This document shows, one piece after another, positions 7,691-15,704 of a stretch of DNA of 19,764 nt (position 1 is its first letter; each line of letters opens with the position of its first letter). A program made the translations under genes and the position numbers. The notes below the pieces were generated by a model. That model saw only the letters and a list, made by a program, of their open reading frames with translations. It ran no database searches and had not been told where the DNA came from. The DNA comes from DATBAK01 sp038240075 (GTDB taxonomy: Bacteria; Actinomycetota; Acidimicrobiia; IMCC26256; PALSA-610): the NCBI GenBank assembly GCA_038240075.1, contig JBBSEC010000085.1:1-19764 (forward strand), written 5' to 3'.

Positions 7691-9215
7691 CGTCGCCTTT
7701 GGTGTGGAACAGGTTGCGGGCGGCCTCGGCTGCGCTGAGGAGCGCTCCGGCCTTGTTGCGGCATTCGAGATCCTCTTCGGCCGCGACCGAGTCGGCCACG
7801 ATGCCCGCGCCGGCCGAGATGCTCGCGTTGCCGTCGCGCCAGATCATCGTGCGGATCGCGATCGCGGTGTCGAGGTTCCCCGAGAAGTCGACGTAACCGA
7901 CCACCCCGGCGTACGGGCCGCGCTTGCTCGGCTCGAGCTCGTCGATGATCTCCATCGCGCGCACCTTCGGGGCTCCGCTCACCGTTCCGGCGGGGAACGT
8001 CGCGCGCAGCACGTCGACCGGACCCTTTCCGGGAACGAGATCACCCGATACCTGGCTCGTGAGGTGCATCACGTGCGAGTAACACTCGAGCGTCATCAAT
8101 TCATCCACGTGCTCCGAACCGAACGAGACCACACGCCCGACATCGTTGCGGGCGAGGTCGACGAGCATCACGTGCTCGGCGCGCTCCTTTGGGTGCTCGC
8201 TGAGCTCCGCCGCCATCCGCCGGTCGTGCTCCTCGGTGCGGCCGCGGCGGCGCGTGCCCGCGATCGGGCGGCTGATGACCCGCCCGTCGAGGAGCTGCAC
8301 CATGGGCTCGGGTGACGACCCCACGATCGTCGCCTCGGGGTGGCGGAGGAAGTACATGTACGGCGACGGGTTGACCAACCGGAGCACGCGATAGGTCGCG
8401 AACGGGTCGTGCTCGCCGACCAGATCGAAACGTTGGGCGAGCACGACCTGGAAGATGTCGCCGGCGAAGATCAGCTCGCGCGCCGCTTCGACCGCGGCCG
8501 CGTACTGCGCGGGCGACGTGCGCCGGCGCACCTCGGGAACCGCCGAGAGATCGTCGCCCGGCGGGGGCGTCGGCAGGTACGGCAACGGCTGGGCCAGGTC
8601 GTCGACGGCCCCCGCGAGCCGCGTGCACGCGCGCTGGTAGTCGTCGGTGAGCTGCTCGCGCGACGCGCCCGGCGCGGGGTACACGTTCTCGATGAGGAAC
8701 AGCCGCTGGCGGAAGTGGTCGAACGCGGCCACCTGGCCGGCGAGGCACAGCACCGCGTCGGGGAGGCCCTGGTCGTCGGGGGCCGCGTTCGGGAGGTGCT
8801 CGATCTCACGCACGGTGTCGTAGCCGAGCCAGCCGACGATGCCGCCGTGGAAGGGCGGGAGCTCCGGGATCACCGGTGCGCGGTAGCGCTGCAGCAGCGC
8901 CTCGAGCGCGGCGAGGCTGCCGGAGTCGGTCGGGATGCCGTCGGGCGCCGGCCCGTCGACGAACTCGACGCGGTTGCCGCGCACCACGAGCGTGAGCGCG
9001 GGATCGCGTCCGAGGAACGAGAAGCGGCCCCAGCGCTCGGCGTGCTCGACCGATTCGAGCAGGAACCCTTCGCGCTCGCCGACCAATTTCACGAAGGCCG
9101 AGAGCGGAGTCTCGAGGTCGGCGAGCACCTCGCGCCACACGGGCACGACGGAGTACTCCGCGCTCAACGCGATGAACTCGTCGAGCGACGGCCGGACCTG
9201 CGGAAGACCGCTCAC
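7683..9215 (-). CDS. trpE: Anthranilate synthase component I
   Basis: TrpE converts chorismate and ammonia to anthranilate, committing carbon to tryptophan; ammonia normally comes from the TrpG glutamine amidotransferase. At 510 aa it is full length. It has the tryptophan feedback motif LLES (52-55), RPIAGTRRRG (316-325), LVDLARNDVGRV (351-362), FPAGTVSGAPKVRAMEII (407-424) and AGAGIVADS (468-476). The feedback motif and position favour TrpE over PabB. I chose GTG at 9215 because it overlaps the hisI stop as GTGA and gives a normal N-terminus; longer readings run into hisI. No trpG or trpD is in the window, and the protein is not a TrpE-TrpG fusion, so these lie elsewhere in the genome. Confidence 0.95.
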   Translation of the reverse strand: MSGLPQVRPSLDEFIALSAEYSVVPVWREVLADLETPLSAFVKLVGEREGFLLESVEHAERWGRFSFLGRDPALTLVVRGNRVEFVDGPAPDGIPTDSGSLAALEALLQRYRAPVIPELPPFHGGIVGWLGYDTVREIEHLPNAAPDDQGLPDAVLCLAGQVAAFDHFRQRLFLIENVYPAPGASREQLTDDYQRACTRLAGAVDDLAQPLPYLPTPPPGDDLSAVPEVRRRTSPAQYAAAVEAARELIFAGDIFQVVLAQRFDLVGEHDPFATYRVLRLVNPSPYMYFLRHPEATIVGSSPEPMVQLLDGRVISRPIAGTRRRGRTEEHDRRMAAELSEHPKERAEHVMLVDLARNDVGRVVSFGSEHVDELMTLECYSHVMHLTSQVSGDLVPGKGPVDVLRATFPAGTVSGAPKVRAMEIIDELEPSKRGPYAGVVGYVDFSGNLDTAIAIRTMIWRDGNASISAGAGIVADSVAAEEDLECRNKAGALLSAAEAARNLFHTKGDDD

Positions 9216-9598
9216 ACGGGACCGGGGACCGCGCCGCTGCCGAAGTCGCGGAAGAAGCACGAGCGCGCACCGGTGTGGCACGCGCCCTTGCCCTCCTGCT
9301 CGACGACGAAGAGCAACGCGTCCATGTCGCAGTCGTACGCGGCGCGGCGGACGTACTGCCGGTCACCGGAGGTCTCGCCCTTGCACCAGTACTCCTGGCG
9401 GCTCCGGCTCCAGAACCACGTACGGCCGGTCTCGAGCGTGCGCTGCAGCGCCTCCCGGTTCATCCAGCCGACCATGAGCACCTCACTCGTCGCCTGCTCC
9501 TGCACGATCGCGGCGACGAGGCCCGCGCCGTCGAACTTGACGGCGTCGAGCTCCGCTTCGGTGAAGGGAACCGGGGTCGTGACGGGGGCCGCGGCCAT
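9212..9598 (-). CDS. hisI: Phosphoribosyl-AMP cyclohydrolase
   Basis: HisI opens the purine ring of phosphoribosyl-AMP, the third step of histidine synthesis, as a zinc- and magnesium-dependent cytosolic dimer. The 128-aa protein has VGWMNREAL (43-51), the signature WCKGETSGDRQ (71-81), the metal aspartates in DCDMD (89-93), and the zinc cysteines C90, C107 and C114 (GKGACHTGARSCFF). It is the cyclohydrolase alone, without the HisE pyrophosphohydrolase domain of the HisIE fusion; no hisE is in the window. The ATG at 9598 starts MAAAPV, with a likely -10 element six bases upstream. It is 4.6 kb from hisF and heads the hisI-trpE-ygfZ unit by a 4-nt overlap. Confidence 0.95.
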   Translation of the reverse strand: MAAAPVTTPVPFTEAELDAVKFDGAGLVAAIVQEQATSEVLMVGWMNREALQRTLETGRTWFWSRSRQEYWCKGETSGDRQYVRRAAYDCDMDALLFVVEQEGKGACHTGARSCFFRDFGSGAVPGPV

Positions 9599-9604
9599 CG
9601 CGGC

Positions 9605-9610
9605 AGCGTA
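9605..9610 (-). promoter_or_regulatory. Putative -10 element of a leaderless hisI promoter
   Basis: On the minus strand TACGCT (TANNNT) ends 6 nt before the hisI ATG, the exact geometry expected when transcription starts on the initiation codon. There is no Shine-Dalgarno before this ATG. The -35 region is unconvincing. If right, hisI-trpE-ygfZ has its own promoter inside the 63-nt divergent gap shared with the oligopeptidase gene. Confidence 0.45.
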
Positions 9611-9661
9611 CTCCCCTGCCGGTGGAACACGGCCGCCTATTGCGCGCGAGACTCCGCGACC

Positions 9662-11740
9662 ATGCCGGAGACAAACGTCGCGCCGCGCGCGCCCCGCAAC
9701 CCGAACATCCTGCGAGCGCACGGGGAGGAGCGCGTCGACGACTGGTTCTGGCTCCGTGAGCGCGCCAATCCCGAAGTGCGCGCGTACCTCGACGCCGAGA
9801 ACGCGTACACCGACGCGAGCATGGCTCCGACGCAGCCGTTGCAGGCGCGGATCTACGACGAGATCGCGGCACGCGTCCAACAGACCGACACATCGGCCCC
9901 GGAACCCGACGGACCGTACGAGTACTACCACCGCACGGTCGAAGGCAGTCAGTACGCGATCCACTGCCGCCGCCTGCGTGCGCGCGACGGCGCGACCAGT
10001 ACCGGCGCCGAGGAGATCGTGCTCGACGAGAACCCGCTCGCGGTCGGGCAGACGTTCCTCGAAGTCGGCGATCTCGAGCTCGATCCTGCGCACGCGATCG
10101 CCGCGTACACCGTCGACACCAGCGGTGGCGAGCGCTACGAGCTCCGCTTCCGCGATCTCACGACCGGCCGCGAGCTCGCCGACGTGGTGCCCGACGTCTA
10201 TTACGGCCTCGCGTGGTCCGACGACTCGCAGACCATCTTCTACGTTCGGCCCGACACCGCGATGCGTCCCTACATGGTGTTGCGCCACAGGCTGGGCGCA
10301 CCACCCGCCGATGATGTCGTCGTGTTCCGCGACGACGACGAACGGTTCGACGTCGCGATATCACGGAGCCGCAGCGGCCGTTACGTCCTCATCGATTCGG
10401 TGTCTCGCAGCACCGCCGAGGCGTGGTTCGTGCCGACCGCGGCTCCGGAGACCGACGCGCGTCTCGTTGCGGAACGCCGCGACGGGGTGGAGTACGCGGT
10501 CGAGCACTGGAGCAACGGCGCCGACGACCGCTTCTACATCGTCACCAACGCCGACGCTGCGGAGAACTTCAAGCTCGTCACGGCGCGCGTCGACGAGCCC
10601 GACGCCGCGCACTGGATCGACGTCATCGGCCACCGCGACGACGTGCGCATCGAACGGGCCGACGCCTTCGCGAACCATCTCGTGCTGTCCGAACGGGCCG
10701 ACGGTGGCCAGCGCCTGCGCGTCCGGAGCCTCCCCGACGGCGTCGAGCACACCATCGAGCAGCCCGAGGAAGCGGCGAGCGTCTGGCTCGGCGCAAACCC
10801 CGAGTTCGATTCGGCAACCGTCCGTTTCGGGTACTCGTCGCTCGTCACTCCGACCTCCGCGTTCGACTACGACGTCGAGTCGCGCACGCGCACCCTCGTG
10901 AAGCAGCAACCGGTGCTCGGCGACTTCGATCCCACGCAGTACGTCTCACGGCGGTTGTGGGCCCGCGCCACCGACGGCACCAAGGTCCCGATGTCGATCG
11001 CCTACCGACGCGATCTCCAGCTCGACGGATCGGTCCCGGTTTTGCTCTACGGATACGGCGCCTACGAGGCGTCGATCGACCCGACGTTCCGCGAAACGCG
11101 CCTGCCGCTCCTCGACCGCGGCGTGATGTTCGCGATCGCGCACGTGCGCGGTGGCGGCGAGATGGGTCGCCAGTGGTACGAGAACGGCAAGCTCGAGCAC
11201 AAGCCCAACACGTTCACCGACTTCATCGCGTGCGCCGAGTTCCTCATCGAGACGAACGTGACCGCGCCGAAGCGCATCGTCGCGCGGGGCCGTTCCGCCG
11301 GCGGTCTGCTCATGGGCGCGATCGCCAACCTCCGCCCTGATCTCTTCACCGGGGTCGTTGCCGAGGTTCCGTTCGTCGACGTCATCACGACCATGCAGGA
11401 CGCGTCGATCCCGCTCACCGCGGGCGAGTGGGAAGAGTGGGGAAACCCGCAGAACGAGGACGAGTACGACGTGATGCGTTCGTACTCGCCGTACGACAAC
11501 GTCGAGTCGAAGGTGTATCCCGACCTGCTCGTCACCGCCGGGTTCAACGACCCCCGCGTGCAGTACTGGGAACCGGCGAAGTGGGTCGCGAAGCTCCGCG
11601 ACCGCGCCACCGGCGGCCGGATCCTGCTCCGCACCGATCTCGGTTCGGGCCACGGCGGACCGTCGGGTCGGTACGACGCGTGGCGCGAAGAGGCGTTCAC
11701 CCTCGCCTTCGTGCTGTCGACCCTCGGCATCGACGGCTGA
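9662..11740 (+). CDS. ptrB: Oligopeptidase B-type serine peptidase (S9 family)
   Basis: S9 oligopeptidases cut small peptides, for oligopeptidase B after Arg or Lys; a beta-propeller gates the active site. The 692-aa length matches the family. The N-terminal part has the conserved HGEERVDDWFWLR (20-32). The propeller spans about 75-400. The C-terminal alpha/beta hydrolase domain has LLYGYGAYE (461-469), AHVRGGGEMGRQWYE (493-507), the nucleophile S545 in GRSAGGLLMG, D630 in GFNDPRVQYWEP and H664 in GSGHGG. The triad is complete. No signal peptide is present, so it is cytosolic. The ATG at 9662 lacks a clear ribosome site. It probably forms a plus-strand pair with the hydrolase starting 14 nt downstream. 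Prolyl oligopeptidase specificity is a less likely alternative. Confidence 0.93.
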   Translation: MPETNVAPRAPRNPNILRAHGEERVDDWFWLRERANPEVRAYLDAENAYTDASMAPTQPLQARIYDEIAARVQQTDTSAPEPDGPYEYYHRTVEGSQYAIHCRRLRARDGATSTGAEEIVLDENPLAVGQTFLEVGDLELDPAHAIAAYTVDTSGGERYELRFRDLTTGRELADVVPDVYYGLAWSDDSQTIFYVRPDTAMRPYMVLRHRLGAPPADDVVVFRDDDERFDVAISRSRSGRYVLIDSVSRSTAEAWFVPTAAPETDARLVAERRDGVEYAVEHWSNGADDRFYIVTNADAAENFKLVTARVDEPDAAHWIDVIGHRDDVRIERADAFANHLVLSERADGGQRLRVRSLPDGVEHTIEQPEEAASVWLGANPEFDSATVRFGYSSLVTPTSAFDYDVESRTRTLVKQQPVLGDFDPTQYVSRRLWARATDGTKVPMSIAYRRDLQLDGSVPVLLYGYGAYEASIDPTFRETRLPLLDRGVMFAIAHVRGGGEMGRQWYENGKLEHKPNTFTDFIACAEFLIETNVTAPKRIVARGRSAGGLLMGAIANLRPDLFTGVVAEVPFVDVITTMQDASIPLTAGEWEEWGNPQNEDEYDVMRSYSPYDNVESKVYPDLLVTAGFNDPRVQYWEPAKWVAKLRDRATGGRILLRTDLGSGHGGPSGRYDAWREEAFTLAFVLSTLGIDG

Positions 11741-11754
11741 GCGCGCCTCCGCTC

Positions 11755-12411
11755 GTGTCCGACGCGATCGCGATCACGGCGGCCGACGGTGTCGCCCTCG
11801 AGGCCCAGCTCGAAGCACCGGCCGACGGCGCGCGACCGCGCGCGGGCATGGTGTTGTGCCACCCGCATCCGCAGTACGGCGGCTCGATGCGATCGCTCGT
11901 GATCAGCGCGCTGTTCGAAGCAATGCCGCGCGTCGGCGTCGAATGCGTCCGCTTCAACTTCCGCGGCGTCGAAGGCAGCGCCGGCGAATACGGGCACGGC
12001 GACACCGAACGGCTCGACGCGCGCGCGGCAGTCGACTTCCTCGCGGGGCGCCTCCCCGACGGCGTGCCGCTGATCCTTGCGGGCTGGTCGTTCGGCGCCG
12101 ACGTCGCGCTCTCGTGTTCCGAGGCGGCGATCGCGGGCTGGCTGCTCATCGCGAGCCCGCTGCGCTACTGCCGCGACCCCGAGCTCGTGACCGGCGATCC
12201 GCGGCCGAAGTACGTCGTGCTCGCCGCGCACGACGAGTTCCGCCCGGCCGACCAGGTCGCGCGCGAGGTCGACGAGTGGCGCAACGCCACGGTGCACGTG
12301 GTCGGCGGCGCGAGCCACTTCTTCGTGGGCCGCACCGACAACGTGACCGCGCACGCACTCGCGTTCGTCGACTCGCTCACGGGCGGGTCGACGGAACCGA
12401 CGGCTGCTTAG
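11755..12411 (+). CDS. COG2945-type alpha/beta hydrolase
   Basis: This small single-domain hydrolase (218 aa) has the COG2945 hallmark VLCHPHPQYGGSM (33-45), FNFRGVEGSAG (68-78), the nucleophile elbow GWSFGAD with S112, D160 in LAAHDEF and H188 in GASHFFVG, so the triad is complete. There is no signal peptide or membrane segment. The physiological substrate of this group is unknown; esterase or thioesterase activity is the usual guess. I chose GTG at 11755 because it starts the domain properly (SDAIAITAADGVALEA) and lies 14 nt after the peptidase stop; a longer reading would overlap the peptidase gene. It ends convergently with the small gene at 12408-12653, stops overlapping by 4 nt. Confidence 0.88.
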   Translation: MSDAIAITAADGVALEAQLEAPADGARPRAGMVLCHPHPQYGGSMRSLVISALFEAMPRVGVECVRFNFRGVEGSAGEYGHGDTERLDARAAVDFLAGRLPDGVPLILAGWSFGADVALSCSEAAIAGWLLIASPLRYCRDPELVTGDPRPKYVVLAAHDEFRPADQVAREVDEWRNATVHVVGGASHFFVGRTDNVTAHALAFVDSLTGGSTEPTAA

Positions 12412-12653
12412 CCGAGTGCGCCGAGCGTCACGCTCGGAGCAAACAGGTTCGGCGGCGCGGGAACTCCGCTGCGCCCGAGATACGAGTGGCGACGCTCCAA
12501 CGCGCCGTGCCACGCGGCGAGATCGAGCTCGAAATGCGCTCGGTCGCCGTCTTCGTAGGCATGCTCGAGCTCGTCGAACGCGCAATCCTCAGCGTCGAGC
12601 AGCTCTCGGTAGCGCCGGAAGAACTGCTCGCCGTAACCGTTGGTGTCGGGCAT
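12408..12653 (-). CDS. Small hypothetical protein (81 aa)
   Basis: I do not recognise this family. It is likely real because the ATG at 12653 is preceded by a strong ribosome site (GAGGGGG, 4 nt away) and because the composition is balanced rather than the R/A/S-rich pattern of shadow frames in this DNA. The first 55 residues look like two acidic amphipathic helices (GEQFFRRYRELLDAEDCAF, then FDELEHAYEDGDRAHFELDL), followed by a proline-containing C-terminus (GVPAPPNLFAP). It has one cysteine (C24) and no signal peptide or membrane segment. It follows the esterase on the same strand, about 100 nt downstream of its stop. Its stop overlaps the stop of the convergent hydrolase. A cytosolic helical protein is all that can be said. 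Confidence 0.6.
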   Translation of the reverse strand: MPDTNGYGEQFFRRYRELLDAEDCAFDELEHAYEDGDRAHFELDLAAWHGALERRHSYLGRSGVPAPPNLFAPSVTLGALG

Positions 12654-12733
12654 CGCACCCCCTCGCTCGTACGCCGTGCTCGCGGCGTTCGATCACGGTA
12701 GCGGACCGTTCTCATCTTCGCGTTCCCCGCGGC

Positions 12734-12753
12734 CCGTCCGCCTGAGGGCACGG
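12734..12753 (-). terminator. Hairpin just after the esterase stop
   Basis: Reading the minus strand, CCGT-GCC, loop CTCA, GGC-GG-ACGG gives a 7-bp stem with a 2-nt bulge, starting one base after the esterase stop (12755-12757). There is no T-tract. Its place after the last gene of the his-esterase series suggests a terminator. The remaining bases up to 12653 show nothing else clear. Confidence 0.3.
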
Positions 12754-12754
12754 C

Positions 12755-14227
12755 TCAGTTGATGGTCACATTCGTTGTGTACACACGGGTCCCGACCGCG
12801 TTCGCCGCGGCCGTGAACTCCTGATCCGGGTTCGCGGGACCAAGCGGAACGGTGACCCGCAGGCGCCCGTTGACATCGGCCGCAACGCTCACGGTCGAGG
12901 TCACGCTTCGGGTTCGCACGACGACGAGGTGGACGGAGCCGGCCGCGTAGACCGGCGGGGTGACGACGGTCGCCGTACCGCTTCCCGACACCGCGAAGCC
13001 GCCGGCCCCTGCGTGCTGGAGGGCGCTGAGCTCCGCCGCCGTCCTGCGCAGGTGCACGTGCCAGCCCCAGACGACGTAGTCGGCATCGGCACTGATGTAC
13101 GTGAACTGGGTCGGCGCGGCGCGATGGGCGGCGAAATCGGCCATGAAGCGCGGCAGCACGTCGGCGAAGTCGCGCGTCCAGTAGGCCCCGGTATGGGTTC
13201 CGGGGCCGTAGTCGTCGAAGAAGCTCGGGATGCCCTGCGTGACCAGTTGATCGTGGAAGAGCACCGTCGCCTCGTGCGCGAGCACCTCGATCGCGTCGAC
13301 CGTCGCCCCGGGCGGATCGAGGGGGCCGGGCTGCCCGTTGCCCGTGTACAGGTACAGCGCGGTCTGGCTCAGGTTCTGCGTGAGGCGCGCCGGGTCGTGC
13401 GACCGCCAGTTGAGCTCGTCGTCGGCGTGAGAGCCGAAGGTCGAGTCGGGCCCGCCGCCGTCGGCCGCCGCGCACGCGGCGACGACGACCGACGAGCTCG
13501 GTTCGGTCTGGGCGGCCGGGTACGTGAGGTCGGCGGCGCCGGAGAACGACGCGGCTTCGCCGAAGACGTCGGGATGCCGACCGGCGTAGCTCAGCGAGCC
13601 GAACCCGCCCATCGAGAGGCCGGCGATGGCCCGCTCCGAGGGATCCTTGATCGTGCGGAAGACGTCGTCGACCCACGGGACCAGCTGCTTCACATGGAAG
13701 GTCTCCCACATCGGCGGCCCGCCGGCCCCGCCGTTGACCCAGTCGGTGTAGAAGCCCCCGCCGCCGCCCTCCGGCATCACGACGATGGCCTCGGCGTTGG
13801 CCGTGATCTGCTCCGCTCCGAGCCCCGACCAGCCGAGGTACTCGAGGCCGCTCGACGGATGACCGGCGACGCAACCGTGCAGGAGATAGATCGACGGATA
13901 GTGCCGGCTCGGGTGGGCTGAGTAGTCGGCCGGCACGAGGATCCGCACATGGACGGGCGCGGGCAGCGCCGCGGTGGCGAGGGTGACGTCGACGAGGCGC
14001 GCATCGACCCGCGTGGCCGCCACCACGTGGATGCCCGCGTCGTCGGCGAGCTCGACGCGGCCGCCCGCGACCACGGGCGCGGCGTTCGCCACCGGGCCGG
14101 CGTTACCGAGGAGCAGGGCCGCGGCGGCGAGACACACCGCGCCGGTTCGTCCTGCGAGCCGTGCCCGCGAACGCGTCCCACTGTGGCCTCTGAGCCTCAC
14201 GGCCCACCCCCTACCAACACCGATCAT
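12755..14227 (-). CDS. Exported esterase, FrmB/antigen-85-like alpha/beta hydrolase with a beta-rich C-terminal extension
   Basis: This 490-aa protein has an arginine-rich N-terminus, a hydrophobic stretch (about 28-41, AVCLAAAALLLG) and a probable signal-peptidase site near AANA-type residues 47-50, so it is likely secreted. The hydrolase domain has YPSIYLLHG (110-118), the oxyanion/loop region up to MPEGGGGGFY (151-160), the nucleophile S205 in AGLSMGGFGSLSYA, and a probable catalytic histidine H345 in GPGTHTGAYW; the acid is not assigned. It matches COG0627 esterases, whose actinobacterial members include mycolyltransferases. Residues about 415-490 are beta-strand-like (VHLVVVRTRSVTSTVSVAAD) and may be a separate binding domain. 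The ATG at 14227 overlaps the hisF stop as ATGA. A GTG at 14200 with GGGGG upstream would give a more typical signal peptide. Substrate is unknown. Confidence 0.88.
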   Translation of the reverse strand: MIGVGRGWAVRLRGHSGTRSRARLAGRTGAVCLAAAALLLGNAGPVANAAPVVAGGRVELADDAGIHVVAATRVDARLVDVTLATAALPAPVHVRILVPADYSAHPSRHYPSIYLLHGCVAGHPSSGLEYLGWSGLGAEQITANAEAIVVMPEGGGGGFYTDWVNGGAGGPPMWETFHVKQLVPWVDDVFRTIKDPSERAIAGLSMGGFGSLSYAGRHPDVFGEAASFSGAADLTYPAAQTEPSSSVVVAACAAADGGGPDSTFGSHADDELNWRSHDPARLTQNLSQTALYLYTGNGQPGPLDPPGATVDAIEVLAHEATVLFHDQLVTQGIPSFFDDYGPGTHTGAYWTRDFADVLPRFMADFAAHRAAPTQFTYISADADYVVWGWHVHLRRTAAELSALQHAGAGGFAVSGSGTATVVTPPVYAAGSVHLVVVRTRSVTSTVSVAADVNGRLRVTVPLGPANPDQEFTAAANAVGTRVYTTNVTIN

Positions 14228-14985
14228 GGACGGACCGTGAGGCCCTTGGCTTCCAAGTATGACTTTGCCTCGCGGACACTGAACGTAGCGAAGTGGAAGA
14301 TCGACGCCGCCAGCACCGCGTCGGCGCCGCCTTCGTGCACTGCCTCGTAGAGGTGGTCGAGCGTGCCGACGCCACCGCTCGCGATCACGGGTACCGGCAC
14401 CGCGTCGCCGACGGCCCGCAGCAGATCGAGGTCGTAGCCGGCGTGGGTGCCGTCGCGGTCCATCGACGTGAGCAGGATCTCGCCCGCGCCCAGGCGGCAG
14501 ACCTCGGCCGCCCACTCCACCGCTTCGAGCCCGGTCGGTGTGCGGCCTCCGTGCGTCACGACGTCCCACGCGTGGGTCGCGGAGCGCTGGCGGGCGTCGA
14601 TCGCCACGACGATGCACTGCGCGCCGAACTCGTCAGAGGCCCGGCGGATGAGTTCGGGATCGGCAACCGCGGCGGTGTTGAGCGAGACCTTGTCGGCCCC
14701 GGCGCGCAACATCGCGCGCACGTCGTCGACCGTGCGGATCCCTCCGCCCACGGTGAACGGGATGAACACCTGCTCGGCGACCCGCTCGACCATGTGCACC
14801 GTTGTGTCGCGCGCATCCGACGACGCGGTGATGTCGAGGAACACGAGCTCGTCGGCACCCTCGGCGTCGTAGCGCGCCGCGAGCTCGACGGGATCTCCGG
14901 CGTCGCGGATCTCGACGAAGCGGACGCCCTTGACGACGCGTCCGGCGTCGACATCGAGGCACGGGATCACACGGGTTGCGAGCAC
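14224..14985 (-). CDS. hisF: Imidazole glycerol phosphate synthase, cyclase subunit
   Basis: HisF uses ammonia delivered from HisH to convert PRFAR into imidazole-glycerol phosphate and AICAR. The 253-aa barrel has the catalytic D11 in IPCLDVDAGRVVKG and D130 in VVAIDARQ, plus VGGGIRTVDDVR (79-90), TSMDRDG, and ASGGVGTLDHL. I chose GTG at 14985: it gives the standard N-terminus (LATRVIPCLDVD) and has AGGAGG at 14996-15001, 10 nt upstream, inside the end of hisA. The gene overlaps hisA by 19 nt. Its stop overlaps the esterase start. It is the last biosynthetic gene of the main his operon. Confidence 0.97.
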   Translation of the reverse strand: MLATRVIPCLDVDAGRVVKGVRFVEIRDAGDPVELAARYDAEGADELVFLDITASSDARDTTVHMVERVAEQVFIPFTVGGGIRTVDDVRAMLRAGADKVSLNTAAVADPELIRRASDEFGAQCIVVAIDARQRSATHAWDVVTHGGRTPTGLEAVEWAAEVCRLGAGEILLTSMDRDGTHAGYDLDLLRAVGDAVPVPVIASGGVGTLDHLYEAVHEGGADAVLAASIFHFATFSVREAKSYLEAKGLTVRP

Positions 14986-15704
14986 GCGGCGATCGCCTCC
15001 TCGAGGTCGAGACGACCTTCGTACAGCGCACGCCCGACGATCACGCCTTCGAGCCCGCGGCCGTCGACGGCGATCGCACGCAGCGCGACCACGTCGGAGA
15101 GCCCGCCGACACCGCCGCTCGCGATCACGGGTGTTGTCGTCGCGCGCAGCACCTCGGCGAGCCCGTCGAGGTCGGGCCCCGCGAACATGCCGTCGCGCCC
15201 GATCTCGGTGACGACGAGCGCGGCAGCGGGCGACGCACGAAACTGCACCACGAGGTCGAGCAGGTCGAGACCGCTGCTCTCCTCCCAACCGCGCACCGCC
15301 ACGTTGCGGCCGTGCGCATCGAGCCCGACGGCAACCTGGCCCGGATGCAGCGCGCCCAGCTCGTCGACCAGCTCGGGGCGCTCGACGGCCGCGGTGCCGA
15401 TCACGACGCGCGCGACTCCCGCCGAGAGCCGCTCGCCCGCGTCGGCGACGCTGCGGACTCCCCCGCCGGTCTGCACCTTGCATCCGACGGCGGCACAGAT
15501 CGCCTCGATCACACCGAGGTTCCCCGCGGAGCCCGTGCGGGCCGCGTCGAGATCGACGACGTGAATCCAGCGCGCCCCGGCGGCCTCGTAGCGGCGCGCG
15601 ACCGTCAACGGATCGTCGTCGTAGATCGTCTCGCGCGCGTAGTCGCCTTGTTGGAGGCGCACGACGCGCCCGCCGCGCAGGTCGATCGACGGATACAGAT
15701 CCAT
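14967..15704 (-). CDS. hisA: ProFAR isomerase
   Basis: HisA opens the ribose ring of ProFAR to give PRFAR, the HisF substrate. The 245-aa barrel has D8 in YPSIDLRGGRVVRLQQGD, HVVDLDAARTG (48-58), QTGGGVRS (78-85), the second catalytic aspartate D129 in VGLDAHG, VTEIGRDGM (165-173) and ASGGVGGLSD. The first half follows the ordinary HisA pattern (GDYARETIYDDDP) rather than PriA, and a trpF gene exists in the window, so a bifunctional HisA/TrpF is not needed. The ATG at 15704 shares one base with the hisH stop (TGATG), showing tight coupling. Confidence 0.96.
   Translation of the reverse strand: MDLYPSIDLRGGRVVRLQQGDYARETIYDDDPLTVARRYEAAGARWIHVVDLDAARTGSAGNLGVIEAICAAVGCKVQTGGGVRSVADAGERLSAGVARVVIGTAAVERPELVDELGALHPGQVAVGLDAHGRNVAVRGWEESSGLDLLDLVVQFRASPAAALVVTEIGRDGMFAGPDLDGLAEVLRATTTPVIASGGVGGLSDVVALRAIAVDGRGLEGVIVGRALYEGRLDLEEAIAACSQPV

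Noticed and set aside
8340..10901. 853-codon open frame on the plus strand across trpE, hisI and the peptidase
   Set aside because: It runs antisense to two well-supported genes and out of frame with a third, and its product is R/A/S/T-rich without motifs, as expected from high-GC third positions.
12929..13921. 330-codon plus-strand frame opposite the esterase
   Set aside because: Antisense shadow; the esterase has a signal peptide, GLSMGG and a conserved fold pattern.
14967..15704. HisA as bifunctional PriA
   Set aside because: The N-terminal half follows ordinary HisA and a complete trpF is present, so PriA is not required; phylogeny would settle it.
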